Assembly: GCF_002140175.1 (NCBI RefSeq)
Contig: NZ_NGMO01000002.1
Span: 638,619-702,618, forward strand
Length of the DNA: 64,000 nucleotides
DNA from: Candidatus Enterococcus wittei
Lineage (GTDB): Bacteria; Bacillota; Bacilli; Lactobacillales; Enterococcaceae
Reading direction: 5' to 3'
In this document: positions 37,431 to 47,893 of the stretch, piece after piece
Numbering within the stretch: the stretch's first letter is position 1
Layout of the letters: each line of letters starts with the position of its first letter
The notes under the pieces: generated by a model
Told to the model about the DNA's origin: nothing
Databases searched by the model: none
What the model saw: only the letters and a program-made list of their open reading frames with translations
Translations under genes and position numbers: made by a program

Positions 37431-38510
37431 ATGAAGAAAAAAGTGTTTATTTTAGGGTTAGGGCTAATAGGTGCATCTCTTTGTCGGGCAATCAAATCAG
37501 AAGATATCCTACTTTACGGTTGGGATCATTTAGAGGAAACACGAAAAATCGCTAAAGAGACACATTTAATTGATCATCTAGCAACAGGGATTGAAGATGC
37601 TATTCAAATGGATGTCATCTTATTAGCTGTTCCTGTACAAGTGAGTATAGATTATTTACGGATACTCGCAGACCTTCCATTAAAAGAGTCTGTCTTGGTC
37701 AGTGATACTGGAAGTACAAAAGGGATGATCATGGAAGTCGCAAAACACCTACCTTTTACATTTATAGGTGGCCATCCAATGGCGGGCTCCCATAAATCAG
37801 GAGTCAAGGCAAGCAATCCTCATTTATTTGAAGAAGCTTATTATATCTTGACGAACGATCAAGAAAGTGAACGAATAGATGAACTGATAGAGCTTCTGAA
37901 ACCGACTCGTGGAAAATTTATTTTACTGGATGCACAGAGCCATGATGAAATCATTGGTGTACTCAGTCACTTCCCTCATATCGTTGCTGCTGGATTGGTT
38001 CAGACGAGTGCTGAATTAAGCGGGAAATACCCACGAGCTTCCCAGTTAGCAGCTGGAGGCTTCCGTGATATCACAAGAATTGCTTCTTCAGACCCAAAAA
38101 TGTGGACAGATATTTTGTTCACGAATCAAGATATCTTGCTTTCACTTTTGTCGGACTGGCAAGCATCGATGTCTGAACTAAAAAGTAAAATTGCAAAAAA
38201 TGATCAAGCAGCCATCTATCAGTTTTTTGCACAAGCAAAACAGATACGTGATCAGTTGCCAAAAAAACAAAAAGGAGCCATTCCAGCATTTTACGATTTA
38301 TACGTCGATATCCCAGATATTGCTGGAGCTGTTGCCAAAGTGACGACAGCTTTAAGCCGAGCGGATATTTCTATTATCAATTTGAAAATACAAGAAACCA
38401 GAGAAGATATTTTTGGTGTACTCGAATTGTCTTTTAAAAACCAACAGGATCTAGAGACAGGTCGAGCCTTGATTCAAGCCGAAAATTTTCACTGTTGGAT
38501 TAGGAGTTGA
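37431..38510 (+). CDS. tyrA: Prephenate dehydrogenase
   Basis: A 359-residue enzyme oxidising prephenate to 4-hydroxyphenylpyruvate, the tyrosine branch. The NAD site is [13 protein letters not shown], followed by [20 protein letters not shown] and the catalytic-region [16 protein letters not shown]-terminal ACT domain (about 290-359, [15 protein letters not shown]) probably gives tyrosine feedback. No chorismate mutase is fused. Confidence 0.94.
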   Translation: MKKKVFILGLGLIGASLCRAIKSEDILLYGWDHLEETRKIAKETHLIDHLATGIEDAIQMDVILLAVPVQVSIDYLRILADLPLKESVLVSDTGSTKGMIMEVAKHLPFTFIGGHPMAGSHKSGVKASNPHLFEEAYYILTNDQESERIDELIELLKPTRGKFILLDAQSHDEIIGVLSHFPHIVAAGLVQTSAELSGKYPRASQLAAGGFRDITRIASSDPKMWTDILFTNQDILLSLLSDWQASMSELKSKIAKNDQAAIYQFFAQAKQIRDQLPKKQKGAIPAFYDLYVDIPDIAGAVAKVTTALSRADISIINLKIQETREDIFGVLELSFKNQQDLETGRALIQAENFHCWIRS

Positions 38511-38514
38511 GACA

Positions 38515-39795
38515 ATGAAGTTACTTAGTGGAAAACATCTTCAAGGAGAATTAGTCGTTCCAGCTGATAAATCAATTTCTCACCGCAGTATCATGTTTGG
38601 AGCAATCAGCCATGGGAAAACAACGGTGACGAATTTTTTAAAAGCAGAGGATTGTTTGAGTACAATTTCGGTATTTAAACAATTAGGAGTGGATATCACA
38701 GAAGAAAATGGACAAATCCATATCCATGGTCAAGGAGTAGAAGGGTTGCAAACACCAACGACACGTTTAGATGCCGGGAATTCCGGTACAACTATCCGAT
38801 TGATATTGGGGATCTTGGCTGGAAGCAAGTTGACTGCAGAAATCGCTGGAGACGAATCCTTGAATCGTCGTCCGATGGAACGAGTGATGCGGCCATTGCG
38901 TGAAATGGGTGCGCATTTGGAAGGCATCAATCAACCAGATCTACCGCCATTGCGGATTACGGGTTCTTCGTTAAAGGCAATCGATTATGCTATGCCGATC
39001 GCAAGCGCCCAAGTGAAATCAGCGATTTTATTTGCAGCATTGCAAGCTGAAGGGGAAACAACAATTCTTGAAAAAGAAAAATCAAGAAATCATACAGAGG
39101 AAATGATCAAACAATTCGGTGGAGAAATCACTGTAGAAGATAAAAAAATCACCATTTCAGGTGGACAACAACTGATTGGGCAAGAAATCACCGTACCAGG
39201 CGATATTTCCTCGGCTGCATTTTATTTAGTGGCCGCTAGTATTTTACCAAATAGTCAAGTGACACTGAAACAAGTAGGAATCAATCCCACACGTACTGGG
39301 ATTTTAGATGTTTTAGCTGAAATGGGCGCATCGATCCAACAAGTAGCTATTGATTCTCAGAATCAGGCAGCTGATTTGATTGTTCGCTCTGCTACATTAA
39401 AATCTTGTACGATCGAAGGAGCGATCATTCCGCGATTGATCGATGAATTACCGATTCTAGCTTTAGCTGCGACACAAGCAACTGGTACAACTATCATTCG
39501 TGATGCACAAGAGCTAAAAGTCAAAGAAACGAATCGCATTGATGCCACAGCCAAAGAGCTAACAAAGATGGGAGCAGCGATTGAAACTACTCCAGATGGT
39601 TTGATTATCCATGGTCCAACCCCTCTACATGGCGCAATCGTTGATAGTCATGGAGATCATCGGATTGGTATGATGTTACAAATTGCCGCTTTATTAACAG
39701 ATGAAGCCGTTGAACTGAAACAACCCGAAGCAGTCAATATTTCTTATCCTACTTTCTTTAAGGATGTAGCAAAATTAATCAAGGAGGATGTCTGA
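38515..39795 (+). CDS. aroA: 3-phosphoshikimate 1-carboxyvinyltransferase (EPSP synthase)
   Basis: A 426-residue enzyme transferring enolpyruvate from PEP to shikimate 3-phosphate. It has the [16 protein letters not shown]-terminal lysine motif, [27 protein letters not shown], and the C-terminal [11 protein letters not shown] and DHRIGMM. The length and order are typical. It overlaps aroK by one base (TGATG). Confidence 0.97.
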   Translation: MKLLSGKHLQGELVVPADKSISHRSIMFGAISHGKTTVTNFLKAEDCLSTISVFKQLGVDITEENGQIHIHGQGVEGLQTPTTRLDAGNSGTTIRLILGILAGSKLTAEIAGDESLNRRPMERVMRPLREMGAHLEGINQPDLPPLRITGSSLKAIDYAMPIASAQVKSAILFAALQAEGETTILEKEKSRNHTEEMIKQFGGEITVEDKKITISGGQQLIGQEITVPGDISSAAFYLVAASILPNSQVTLKQVGINPTRTGILDVLAEMGASIQQVAIDSQNQAADLIVRSATLKSCTIEGAIIPRLIDELPILALAATQATGTTIIRDAQELKVKETNRIDATAKELTKMGAAIETTPDGLIIHGPTPLHGAIVDSHGDHRIGMMLQIAALLTDEAVELKQPEAVNISYPTFFKDVAKLIKEDV

Positions 39796-40301
39796 TGTCA
39801 ACCATTGTCTTGATTGGATTTATGGGTGCCGGAAAAACAACAGTTAGTAAAAAATTGTCAGAGGTATTAAATAAACCGTTAATTGATATGGACGTTCACT
39901 TGGTCGGAAATTTAGGTTGTTCCATCAATGACTATTTTGAAACATACGGTGAATCTGCCTTTCGAATGCAAGAGACTGCTTTATTGAAATCTTGTTTACA
40001 AGAAGAGGGCGTGATTGCAACAGGTGGTGGGGTTGTTTTGCAGGAAGAAAATCAAAAACTCTTGAAGGATCACCTCGTAGTCTACTTAAAAGCGGATGTC
40101 GACCAATTGATCGACCGTATCCGTCAAGACAAAAAACAAATTCGACCTTTAGCAGAAAGTAGCAAAGATGAAGAATTAAGACAGCTGTTTTTTTTACGAG
40201 AAAAACATTATGAAACTTTAGCTGATATCACAATAGATACAAATAGCAAAACACCAGAAGAAGTCGTAGCAGAGATCGTCAAACAGGTAGAAAGCCTATG
40301 A
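39795..40301 (+). CDS. aroK: Shikimate kinase
   Basis: A 168-residue P-loop kinase: GFMGAGKTTVSKKL, DMDVHL for Mg/shikimate, ATGGGVVLQEEN and RPLAESS in the lid. It supplies the substrate of aroA. Its stop overlaps the start of pheA by four bases. Confidence 0.95.
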   Translation: MSTIVLIGFMGAGKTTVSKKLSEVLNKPLIDMDVHLVGNLGCSINDYFETYGESAFRMQETALLKSCLQEEGVIATGGGVVLQEENQKLLKDHLVVYLKADVDQLIDRIRQDKKQIRPLAESSKDEELRQLFFLREKHYETLADITIDTNSKTPEEVVAEIVKQVESL

Positions 40302-41137
40302 AGATTGGTTATTTAGGCCCAAAAGGTTCATTCACATACAGTGCTGTCAAAAATTATTTTCAAAATGGTGAATGGCTACCATATATCTCATTGACTGATT
40401 TGATTGATGCACAAACAGCAAAAGAAATTGATTATGCGATGGTACCAATCGAAAATTCAATCGAGGGTTCTGTTTTGCCAGCCTTAGATCATGTTTATGA
40501 AACATTGCCTAAGATCCAAGGGGAAATCGTGTTGCCTATCAAACAACAATTGATGGTGCATCCTAAGAATCAAGAGGGGTGGCGATCCGTCACGAAAATT
40601 TGCAGTCATCCTCAAGCGCTTGCTCAATCTCAAATCTATTTAAAAAAATATTTTCCGCAAGTGGAAATCGAGCAAATGAGTTCAACTGCACAAGGTGCCC
40701 AACAAGTGGCGGAACATCCTTCAGAAAAGTTAGCAGCAATCGGTCCAAGAGAAGCAGCAGAACAATTTGGTTTGATCATCGTTCAAGAAGACATTCAATC
40801 GATACGAGACAATGAAACACGTTTTTGGCTGTTAGGGCAATCAGCAATTTCAGCTACTTTACCCATACTCATGCATAAAGCAACTTTGTTTGTCGACCTA
40901 CCAGAAAATCATCCAGGAGCGCTATATCAAGTACTAGCTGTATTTGCAGAAAAAAAGCTCAACTTGACGAAAATCGAATCACGCCCCCAAAAAACACGGT
41001 TAGGAGAATATTTTTTTGTGATCGAAGTAGAGATTACACCATCAGACAATACATTGGAAGAAGTTATTGATTCACTTCAAGACAAACATTTCCCAGTCCA
41101 ACTCATCGGGAAATATCCAGTGTATCGAAAGTTATAA
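40298..41137 (+). CDS. pheA: Prephenate dehydratase
   Basis: A 279-residue enzyme of the phenylalanine branch: GYLGPKGSFTYSAV, VPIENSIEGSV, the catalytic-region SSTAQGAQ and DNETRFWLLG. A C-terminal ACT domain (about 195-279; ENHPGALYQVLAVFAEKKLNLTKIESRP) binds phenylalanine. It lacks a fused mutase. It is the last gene of the operon; aroD/aroE and chorismate mutase must be elsewhere. No clear terminator follows. Confidence 0.95.
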   Translation: MKIGYLGPKGSFTYSAVKNYFQNGEWLPYISLTDLIDAQTAKEIDYAMVPIENSIEGSVLPALDHVYETLPKIQGEIVLPIKQQLMVHPKNQEGWRSVTKICSHPQALAQSQIYLKKYFPQVEIEQMSSTAQGAQQVAEHPSEKLAAIGPREAAEQFGLIIVQEDIQSIRDNETRFWLLGQSAISATLPILMHKATLFVDLPENHPGALYQVLAVFAEKKLNLTKIESRPQKTRLGEYFFVIEVEITPSDNTLEEVIDSLQDKHFPVQLIGKYPVYRKL

Positions 41138-41380
41138 AAAAACGTTCAGTTTCAAGGATTAAGACACAAATTGAGAAGAATAGTTACATATTTTTTTCGA
41201 AGATGCTTTAATCCCAAAGTAGTTGGCTATGGAATACTATTTATCCAATTGGAGAGAGACAGATCGAAGTAGCTAATAAAATGAGAAACTAGCAGTTATT
41301 CATGATGATAAACAGATGATTTGCACACTTTTCTAAAATCCTTTAGGCTTGAATTAAGCGATAAGAAAGGAAGAGGAAAA

Positions 41381-41890
41381 ATGGCAAAAAAAATTGCAGC
41401 AATCGTAACAGATTTAGTGGAAGACGTAGAATTGACTTCACCAAAAGAAGCATTGGAAAACGCAGGACATGATGTTACTGTCGTTGGTTTTGAAGCAAAT
41501 CAAACCATCAAAGGTAAAAAAGGTGGCGAATTTACGGTTGAGCAAAGTATTGACGAAGTTTCTCCTGAAGATTTCGATGCGCTATTGATACCTGGAGGTT
41601 TCTCACCAGATCAATTACGTGGTGATCAACGTTTTGTTGATTTCGTTTCTTACTTTTTGAAAAATGACCAACCTTTATTTGCAATCTGTCATGGACCACA
41701 ACTATTTATTCAAACAGGTTTGACAGAAGGCAGAACGATGACAGCTTATGACACTGTTCGTCCTGATATTAGTTATGCCGGTGCAAACGTAAAAGATGAA
41801 GCAGTAGTAATCGATAACCAATTAATTACTAGCCGAACACCTGATGATCTACCAGAATTCAATCAAGCAATCGTTGAGATCTTAGGTTAG
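41381..41890 (+). CDS. DJ-1/PfpI family protein (glutamine amidotransferase-like)
   Basis: A 169-residue protein of the DJ-1/PfpI superfamily: AALIPGG-like DALLIPGGFSPDQLR and the nucleophile elbow AICHGPQLF with the conserved cysteine. The C-terminal LITSRTPDDLPEF is typical of YraA/PfpI type stress proteins (deglycase or chaperone functions are debated). The frame opens at 41321, but AAGAGG and MAKKIAAIV support the ATG at 41381. Confidence 0.9.
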   Translation: MAKKIAAIVTDLVEDVELTSPKEALENAGHDVTVVGFEANQTIKGKKGGEFTVEQSIDEVSPEDFDALLIPGGFSPDQLRGDQRFVDFVSYFLKNDQPLFAICHGPQLFIQTGLTEGRTMTAYDTVRPDISYAGANVKDEAVVIDNQLITSRTPDDLPEFNQAIVEILG

Positions 41891-41942
41891 AGCTGTAATT
41901 TGATGACCAATCACGGAGAATTGTACATTTCAGTATAACTCC

Positions 41943-42005
41943 AAAAAATAAGCTGAAAAGCCCGAAAATAGTTTTTCTATTTTGGGAGCTTTTCGGCTTA
42001 TTTTG
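41943..42005. terminator. Bidirectional terminator after the PfpI gene
   Basis: AAAATAAGCTGAAAAGC with CGAAAATAG pairs with CTATTTTGGGAGC and TTTTCGGCTTATTTT to form a stem of about 27 bp around a TTTTT loop. It can serve the gene before it and the converging galK transcript. Confidence 0.85.
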
Positions 42006-42188
42006 TGTATAGCCAAATTTGATTTCGACTGGATTTTTCATTTTTAAAGTGGCAAATGTGGATATAGTTTTATATATTCAAGTACCACTAGGTTATTCTT
42101 ACAGGTGTAGTTTTTAGACACCGTTTAGTTGGAGCAGAACAATTGGGTGTTCGTTTCATATTTTCTTTCAGGTTAACGCTTGAAAATA

Positions 42189-43352
42189 TTAGATTTTTGT
42201 TGTACCACTTCCAATATGAGCAACGTAAAATTCAGGTTCATAACCAACTACTTCTAAATAACGATCGTGAACATTTTCTTTAAATGTAGGAACAGCATCC
42301 TCTTTTACTACGGCAATGGCACAGCCACCAAAGCCAGCACCAGTCATCCGCGCACCTAAAACTCCTGATTGATCTTGAGCCGCATCTACCAGTGTATCAA
42401 GTTCGATACCAGTCACTTCATAGTCATGGCGAAGAGAGTGATGCGAATCATTGAGCAATTGCCCAAAAGCTTCTAAGTTTCCTTGTTCTAACTCTGCTTT
42501 TGCTTTTAACGTACGTTGATTTTCAGTAACAGCGTGACGTGCACGACGAATCAATGTATCATCACCAATCAAGTCGATGTTTGCTTCAAATGTGTCTTCA
42601 TCTAAGTCACCTAAAGAATGGATAGGTAATTTTGTTTGAAGTCGTTTCAAGGCTTCTTCACATTCACTACGGCGTTCATTGTATTTTGATTCAGCTAATT
42701 CACGTCGTTTATTCGTATTCATGATCACTACGGCATAGCCATCTAATTTGACTGGCACCATTTCATATTTCAAAGTGTTGGTATCCAATAAGATTGCTTG
42801 ATCTACTTCACCAAAACCGATAGCAAATTGATCCATGATACCAGAATTGACACCAATAAATTCATTCTCAACTTTTTTTCCTGTTTGGACTAATTCCAAA
42901 CGATCAATATCTAAATCAAATAGATCTTCAAGCACGATGCCGACCAATAATTCTAAAGAAGCGCTACTTGAAAGCCCAGCACCATTGGGAATGGTCCCTT
43001 CGACAAGTAATTCAAACCCATGATCGATGACAAATCCTGCTTCTTTTAATTTTAAAATCATTCCTTTGACATAATTGGCCCAGTTGGCTTTTTTATCATA
43101 GTCTAGTTCATTGATACTGAAACTAATAATACCAAGATCTTCAAAGTTTGTAGAATAAACCAGTACTTGATCATCTTCTCGTGGTGCGGCGACACCTTGT
43201 GTACCGTAAGTGATCGAAGCAGGAAAAACATGACCGCCGTTATAGTCGGTATGTTCACCGATCAAGTTGATTCTTCCTGGTGAAAAATACTGGCCTGTTG
43301 GTTTTTGACCGAATAGCTCGGTAAATTTGTTAACTAGTTGTTTGTTTTCCAT
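42189..43352 (-). CDS. galK: Galactokinase
   Basis: A 387-residue GHMP kinase that makes galactose-1-phosphate. It has the GRINLIGEHTDYNGGHVFPA galactose signature, the GAGLSSSASLELL ATP loop and the C-terminal GARMTGAGFGGCAI. Last gene of the minus-strand galP-galM-galK set; galE and galT are not in the window. Confidence 0.96.
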   Translation of the reverse strand: MENKQLVNKFTELFGQKPTGQYFSPGRINLIGEHTDYNGGHVFPASITYGTQGVAAPREDDQVLVYSTNFEDLGIISFSINELDYDKKANWANYVKGMILKLKEAGFVIDHGFELLVEGTIPNGAGLSSSASLELLVGIVLEDLFDLDIDRLELVQTGKKVENEFIGVNSGIMDQFAIGFGEVDQAILLDTNTLKYEMVPVKLDGYAVVIMNTNKRRELAESKYNERRSECEEALKRLQTKLPIHSLGDLDEDTFEANIDLIGDDTLIRRARHAVTENQRTLKAKAELEQGNLEAFGQLLNDSHHSLRHDYEVTGIELDTLVDAAQDQSGVLGARMTGAGFGGCAIAVVKEDAVPTFKENVHDRYLEVVGYEPEFYVAHIGSGTTKI

Positions 43353-43357
43353 TTGTG

Positions 43358-44389
43358 TTATTCCTCTCTTGCATCGATTTTAAATTCAGTAGTTGTTTCA
43401 AAAACAGTTTCAGGGGCTAATGCCATCGTACCGAAAGAAGGAAACTGTTCGGCTCCAGGTGCGATTTGTGTTTCAAAGGTAATTCCTCCATGATGGCTAA
43501 GTCGTGCGCCATGCATTTCAGGGGTATCTTCACCAAAATTAGCGGTAAAAACAACGATACTTGGCGCATCAGTCGCTACACTTACTTTGATCTTGCCATC
43601 AGGACTGATCAAATAAGCGGCGGTTCGATCTAAACCAGTTTCATTCAAGAAGAAGGGGTGATCGATACCATCAAAAAGATTTTTCTGATCAAAATCACTG
43701 GTGAAAACTGTATCTAGCGTTTTGGGTGTTTGAAAATCAAAAGGTGTATCTTGTACGGCTACTTGTTCGCCTGTAGGAATGCTATCTTCTCGCAATGGCG
43801 CAAATGTCGCACTGTTTAACCAAAGTGTATGCTGATCAATGGATTGAGTAACATCACCGCTTAAATTGAAATATACGTGGTTCGTTGGATTGAACAAAGT
43901 TGATTGATCACTGATACCTTTGGTCGTTACTTTCCAAATGTTATCTTGGGTTAAAGTGTAACGAACTTCTACCTTGAGATTTCCAGGGAAACCATGTTCA
44001 CCATCAGGGCTAGTTGTAGTGAAGATGACCGTCGTTTCTTGTTCCTCTTCCGTGATCTCATAATGCCAAATCTTTTCTTCAAAAGATGGCGAGCTACCAT
44101 GTAAAGAGTGGCCAGTGGCTGGGTCGACATCTAGTTGATACGTTTGATCACCTAGGATAAACCGACCTTCTTCGATACGTCCTGCTGTCCGACCGATCGA
44201 AGCGCCGATGAAGGAGTCTTTTTGAAGATATTCTTCTGCTGAATCAAAGCCTAAGACCAGTTCGCGATCTTGCCATCTCAAGCTAACGATCCGTGCGCCT
44301 AAATCAGTGACGGACAACGAGAGACCATTTTTGTTCGTTAAAGTAATCAGTTGTACATCTTTACCAAATGATTTTTTTGTGATGTTCAT
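43358..44389 (-). CDS. galM: Aldose 1-epimerase (galactose mutarotase)
   Basis: A 343-residue enzyme converting beta- to alpha-galactose. GASIGRTAGRIEEGRF, the catalytic-region NPTNHVYFNLSG (His-containing) and the C-terminal GITFETQIAPG with its conserved glutamate are visible. It is spaced 5 bases from galK. Confidence 0.94.
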   Translation of the reverse strand: MNITKKSFGKDVQLITLTNKNGLSLSVTDLGARIVSLRWQDRELVLGFDSAEEYLQKDSFIGASIGRTAGRIEEGRFILGDQTYQLDVDPATGHSLHGSSPSFEEKIWHYEITEEEQETTVIFTTTSPDGEHGFPGNLKVEVRYTLTQDNIWKVTTKGISDQSTLFNPTNHVYFNLSGDVTQSIDQHTLWLNSATFAPLREDSIPTGEQVAVQDTPFDFQTPKTLDTVFTSDFDQKNLFDGIDHPFFLNETGLDRTAAYLISPDGKIKVSVATDAPSIVVFTANFGEDTPEMHGARLSHHGGITFETQIAPGAEQFPSFGTMALAPETVFETTTEFKIDAREE

Positions 44390-44404
44390 TTAAGTAGTCC
44401 TTTC

Positions 44405-45862
44405 TTAATGCTGGAAAAGTAACTCTTCTTCTTGAGTGGCTTCTTCAGCAGTTTTTTCTTCGAGTAATTTGTTTTCTAATTCTGTGACGATTTGTGCATG
44501 TTTTTCTTCTGTCAAGGTGATCTTCCAAGCAAAAATAATCGCTGAAAAGAACATCAATGCAGCAGGGAAGTAAAAGGCATAGGCCTTGAATGTTGCGACT
44601 CCATGAGCTGTGATATCTGCTGCAGTGGCATTCCCTGTCATTCCGGAAGCGATTGCAATAAAACCAACGAGGCCATTAGATAATGCGCCAGCTATTTTAT
44701 CAAGTAGAGGGCGAATCGATAAGGTGACAGCTTCATTTCTTATACCATTTTTCCATTGACCGTATTCGACAGAATCAGTGATTGTCATCAAAGCAGATAA
44801 AAAAATCAATTGTTGAGGGAAATAAAATAAAATCAATCCAATGATCACGAACATCAGATTCATCCCAGCTAAAGTGAAAAATCCGTATGAAGCAATCATC
44901 ATCGCGATCCCGCCTAGATAAATGTAACGTCGTGAAATCAAGCGAGTGAGCATTGGGAACAAGGGTACTGCGATTAATCCAAGGATTGCGGCAATCAAAC
45001 CTACTAGCCAAAATGAGGTTGGTTGTCCCAAGACATATTTGAAGAAATAAAATAAAACAGCAGTGGTGGCAACGTTTGCAATGGCATAAGCAATATAAGC
45101 TAAAGCTAACCACATCAATTGATCATTTTGAGCCACTGCTTTAAAAATATCTTTGATACTTGCTTTTTCATGTTGTTGTCGGATCGCTGTATCGACTTCA
45201 TTTGTTCCTAAAGCAGTAAGAATCGCTGTTCCTCCTGAAACTACTGCAACAAGTATCCCAAACCAAAACCAACCAGAAGCTCCTTGTGTGTGATGCCCAG
45301 TTATTAAATAAGTAAAGAAGGTGACGATTGGGACAACGATCAAGGTTGTACCATTTGCACCTAGTGAAGAACCGAAGCGAGCAAATGTGGCAAATTTTTC
45401 TCGTTCTTTTGTTTCGGTGCTTAATGCAGGAATCATGGACCAAAAAGCAATATCTTTAAAAGAATAGAAACTATCTAATAAAACGAAAACGATTGCAAAA
45501 ACAAATAGAAATAAAGGAGAATTATGGGTTGCTAGTCCAAAGAAATTGGTAAATAGAAAAATCAGTAAAACAGAACTAATCAGTCCGCCAATAATCAACC
45601 ATGGCTTGAATTTTCCATATTTTGTGCGGGTATTGTCGATGATGCCTCCAATCAACGGATCAAAAATGATTTCTACTAAGCGGATACCAACGACTAAACT
45701 TGTCACCGTAGCAATCATTCTTGCTGTTGTGGCTTTATCTGTACCTGCAAACATTTGGCTAGTCACGAATACCATAAAATAGGTACTTAAGGTGACATAA
45801 AAGGTATCGTGGCCAAAAGCGCCAAGGGCATAGGCTACGCGTTGTGTGGTTTTGTTCTTCAT
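44405..45862 (-). CDS. GPH-family sugar:cation symporter (galactose permease)
   Basis: A 485-residue membrane transporter of the glycoside-pentoside-hexuronide family with about 12 hydrophobic segments. FDPLIGGIIDNTRTKYGKFKPWL is the family signature. It lacks the C-terminal EIIA domain of LacS. With galM and galK in the same operon it most likely imports galactose. The frame opens at 45955, but an AAAGG site supports the ATG at 45862 (MKNKTTQRVAYALGAFG). Confidence 0.88.
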   Translation of the reverse strand: MKNKTTQRVAYALGAFGHDTFYVTLSTYFMVFVTSQMFAGTDKATTARMIATVTSLVVGIRLVEIIFDPLIGGIIDNTRTKYGKFKPWLIIGGLISSVLLIFLFTNFFGLATHNSPLFLFVFAIVFVLLDSFYSFKDIAFWSMIPALSTETKEREKFATFARFGSSLGANGTTLIVVPIVTFFTYLITGHHTQGASGWFWFGILVAVVSGGTAILTALGTNEVDTAIRQQHEKASIKDIFKAVAQNDQLMWLALAYIAYAIANVATTAVLFYFFKYVLGQPTSFWLVGLIAAILGLIAVPLFPMLTRLISRRYIYLGGIAMMIASYGFFTLAGMNLMFVIIGLILFYFPQQLIFLSALMTITDSVEYGQWKNGIRNEAVTLSIRPLLDKIAGALSNGLVGFIAIASGMTGNATAADITAHGVATFKAYAFYFPAALMFFSAIIFAWKITLTEEKHAQIVTELENKLLEEKTAEEATQEEELLFQH

Positions 45863-45899
45863 ACTATCAGGACCTTTCTTCACTAAATATACATAAAAA

Positions 45900-45913
45900 T
45901 TAAACCGGTTACA
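45900..45913. promoter_or_regulatory. cre-like CcpA site 1 (gal intergenic)
   Basis: TTAAACCGGTTACA matches the cre consensus at 13 of 14 positions. It lies 38 bases upstream of the permease start codon (minus strand). Confidence 0.55.
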
Positions 45914-45954
45914 ATCTAAACTGATTAAATTTCTTTTGTGATTTAACTTTAACA

Positions 45955-45968
45955 AGTAATCGCTTACT
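45955..45968. promoter_or_regulatory. cre-like CcpA site 2 (gal intergenic)
   Basis: AGTAATCGCTTACT fits the cre pattern at 12 of 14 positions and is itself a perfect palindrome apart from its central pair. It lies between the divergent permease and AraC-type regulator genes and could affect both. Confidence 0.5.
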
Positions 45969-46058
45969 CAGAAATGTATTTGTGTGAGTTGTATTTAACT
46001 TTTTGTTGCATATGTAGTAGACTAAATTTATACGTCAGGAACGATCAGGAGTGATCAC

Positions 46059-46964
46059 ATGGAGAAAGCAATTTTTTTAAAAAATGAGCATCAGCCAGTG
46101 TCTCAAGAATTGTATTTTGATTTTTGTGGCTTTTCAAAAACATTACCATTCCATTCGTTTGGCCCTGCGATACGTCAAGATTATATTTTACATATCGTGA
46201 TGGAAGGCAAAGGGATCTATCGAGTAAAAAATCAACAATATCATTTGAAAAAAGGGGATCTCTTTTTGATCCGCCCAGGGGATTCTACTTTTTATTTAGC
46301 AGATGGTGAGGATCCGTGGGTGTATTGCTGGATCTCTTTTGGAGGTGTTGTTGCAGATAAAATCATTCAACATTCTTTATTCAAAGAAGATCAGTATACG
46401 ATGGTGTCTTCTGAAATTTCCAAATATGTGTCGATAATCTTAGCGTGTATGAATTATTCACCCAAAAATTTGGCAGATGAACTCCAACTCAATGCTCTGA
46501 CCTATCAACTGTTGGCTCTTTTATTAGAAGATGGGGGATACATTCGCTTAGGGGAACAAAAAAATTATTCGGCGTTAGCTGTTGCAACTGTTCAATATAT
46601 TGAAGAGCATTATGCCCAACAGTTAACAGTGGAAGAGATTGCCCAGCACCTTGCGGTAAATCGAAGCCACTTATCTCGTGTGTTCAAAAACCATCTAGGA
46701 ATCAGCATTAAAGAATACATGATTGGTGTGAGAATCAATCGAGCCGCTTTTTTATTGTCATTAACTGAAGATTCAGTGGAAAATATTGCCTATCAAGTCG
46801 GATTCAACAGTTTAGTTGTGTTTAGCCGCATGTTTAAGAAATTCACAGGAGAAACAGCTACTAGTTACCGCAAGCGGATGAATAATGAAGTGGTAGGAGA
46901 AGTTTCAACGGAAGAATTGAAAAAACAGTTAGAAAAACAAGCAATCGTTTCATGGGCAACCTGA
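46059..46964 (+). CDS. AraC-family regulator of the galactose operon
   Basis: A 301-residue activator with an N-terminal cupin-like sugar-binding domain (about 1-150; IVMEGKGIYRVKNQQYHLKKGDLFLI) and a C-terminal double helix-turn-helix (about 190-285; LTVEEIAQHLAVNRSHLSRVFKNHLGISIKEYMI and ENIAYQVGFNSLVVFSRMFKKFTGETATSYRK). Divergence from galP-galM-galK suggests it controls that operon, in the manner of MsmR-type regulators. RBS CAGGAGTG lies 7 bases upstream. Confidence 0.88.
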   Translation: MEKAIFLKNEHQPVSQELYFDFCGFSKTLPFHSFGPAIRQDYILHIVMEGKGIYRVKNQQYHLKKGDLFLIRPGDSTFYLADGEDPWVYCWISFGGVVADKIIQHSLFKEDQYTMVSSEISKYVSIILACMNYSPKNLADELQLNALTYQLLALLLEDGGYIRLGEQKNYSALAVATVQYIEEHYAQQLTVEEIAQHLAVNRSHLSRVFKNHLGISIKEYMIGVRINRAAFLLSLTEDSVENIAYQVGFNSLVVFSRMFKKFTGETATSYRKRMNNEVVGEVSTEELKKQLEKQAIVSWAT

Positions 46965-47048
46965 TATTTGTTAGTGATAATTATTGTGATGGGCAATGTT
47001 CACTGTATATACGAAACGTTATGCTAGACTAGAAAAGAGGAGGAAATG

Positions 47049-47726
47049 ATGAAAACATTGATTATTATTAGTCATCCGACGATTGATACGTCATTGAACC
47101 AGCAGTTTTTTAAGGAAGCTTCAGCTACTCTTCCCATCACTTGGCATCATCTGGAAGCATGTTATCCCGATGGAAAAGTAGGCCTTCCTACAGAGTTAAA
47201 TCTACTAAAGGAACATGAACGCATTATTTTCCAGTTTCCATTTTATTGGTATAGTGCGCCAGCGCATTTAAAAATGTGGCAAGATCAAGTGTTGGAGTCA
47301 GCAGAACAATATTTAAAAGGAAAGGAACTAGGGATCGTACTCACTACTGGTGTTGCTACAAAGGAATACCAAGCAGGAGGGAAAGAAGAGTATACGATTT
47401 CTGAATTTTTACGTCCTTATCAGCGCATTGCTCACAAATTCCAAATGAGCTTTTTACCTCCTTTTGTTTTGTCACAATTTATGTATCAAACAGAATCACA
47501 ACGTTTTGAAAAATTGATCGCCTATCAGCAGTATCTTTCACTCGCTAATAAACCTTCGCTTGTCCACCGTATCGCTTGGTTTATGGAACGATTAGAACAA
47601 CATCCAGCTATTGAGCAAAGTGCTGGAAACAAACAAGAAATGATTGTAGAAATGTTAGAAGAAGCAAAAGAAACTATTGAAGACTTGACTTTTACATTAC
47701 AAGAATTGAAAGGAACCTCATCATGA
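47049..47726 (+). CDS. NAD(P)H-dependent oxidoreductase, flavodoxin-like fold
   Basis: A 225-residue protein of the NQO/KefF family: LIIISHPTIDTSLNQQFF at the N-terminus, IIFQFPFYWYSAPAHLKMWQDQVLE as the FMN/quinone region and LTTGVATKEYQAGGKEEYTI. It likely uses FMN to reduce quinones or similar electrophiles. Two ATG codons stand in tandem (47046, 47049); GAGGAGG fits the second with 5 bases spacing. It overlaps a 56-residue gene by four bases. Confidence 0.88.
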   Translation: MKTLIIISHPTIDTSLNQQFFKEASATLPITWHHLEACYPDGKVGLPTELNLLKEHERIIFQFPFYWYSAPAHLKMWQDQVLESAEQYLKGKELGIVLTTGVATKEYQAGGKEEYTISEFLRPYQRIAHKFQMSFLPPFVLSQFMYQTESQRFEKLIAYQQYLSLANKPSLVHRIAWFMERLEQHPAIEQSAGNKQEMIVEMLEEAKETIEDLTFTLQELKGTSS

Positions 47727-47893
47727 AAAACCAATGGTTGTTAGAACAAATAGAAGCACTGAGCCAAGAAGTCGATTATGAAGGAAAAGCCCTACTACAG
47801 GAAACCATTCGATTGTTTGAAGAGATTGATCAGCGTATTGAGCAATTGCAAGGCGAGATTGATGGAGAATCATGGAATCATCAAAAATGGTGA
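47723..47893 (+). CDS. Small helical protein, 56 residues
   Basis: An ATG overlapping the stop of the oxidoreductase gene (ATGA) opens a 56-codon frame (MKNQWLLEQIEALSQEV to SWNHQKW). The composition is acidic, and heptad-like Leu/Ile spacing (LLEQIEALSQE, IDQRIEQLQGEI) predicts one long helix or coiled coil. AAAGGAACC lies 7 bases upstream. I do not recognise it. The ATGA coupling and absence of rare codons argue that it is real. Confidence 0.6.
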   Translation: MKNQWLLEQIEALSQEVDYEGKALLQETIRLFEEIDQRIEQLQGEIDGESWNHQKW

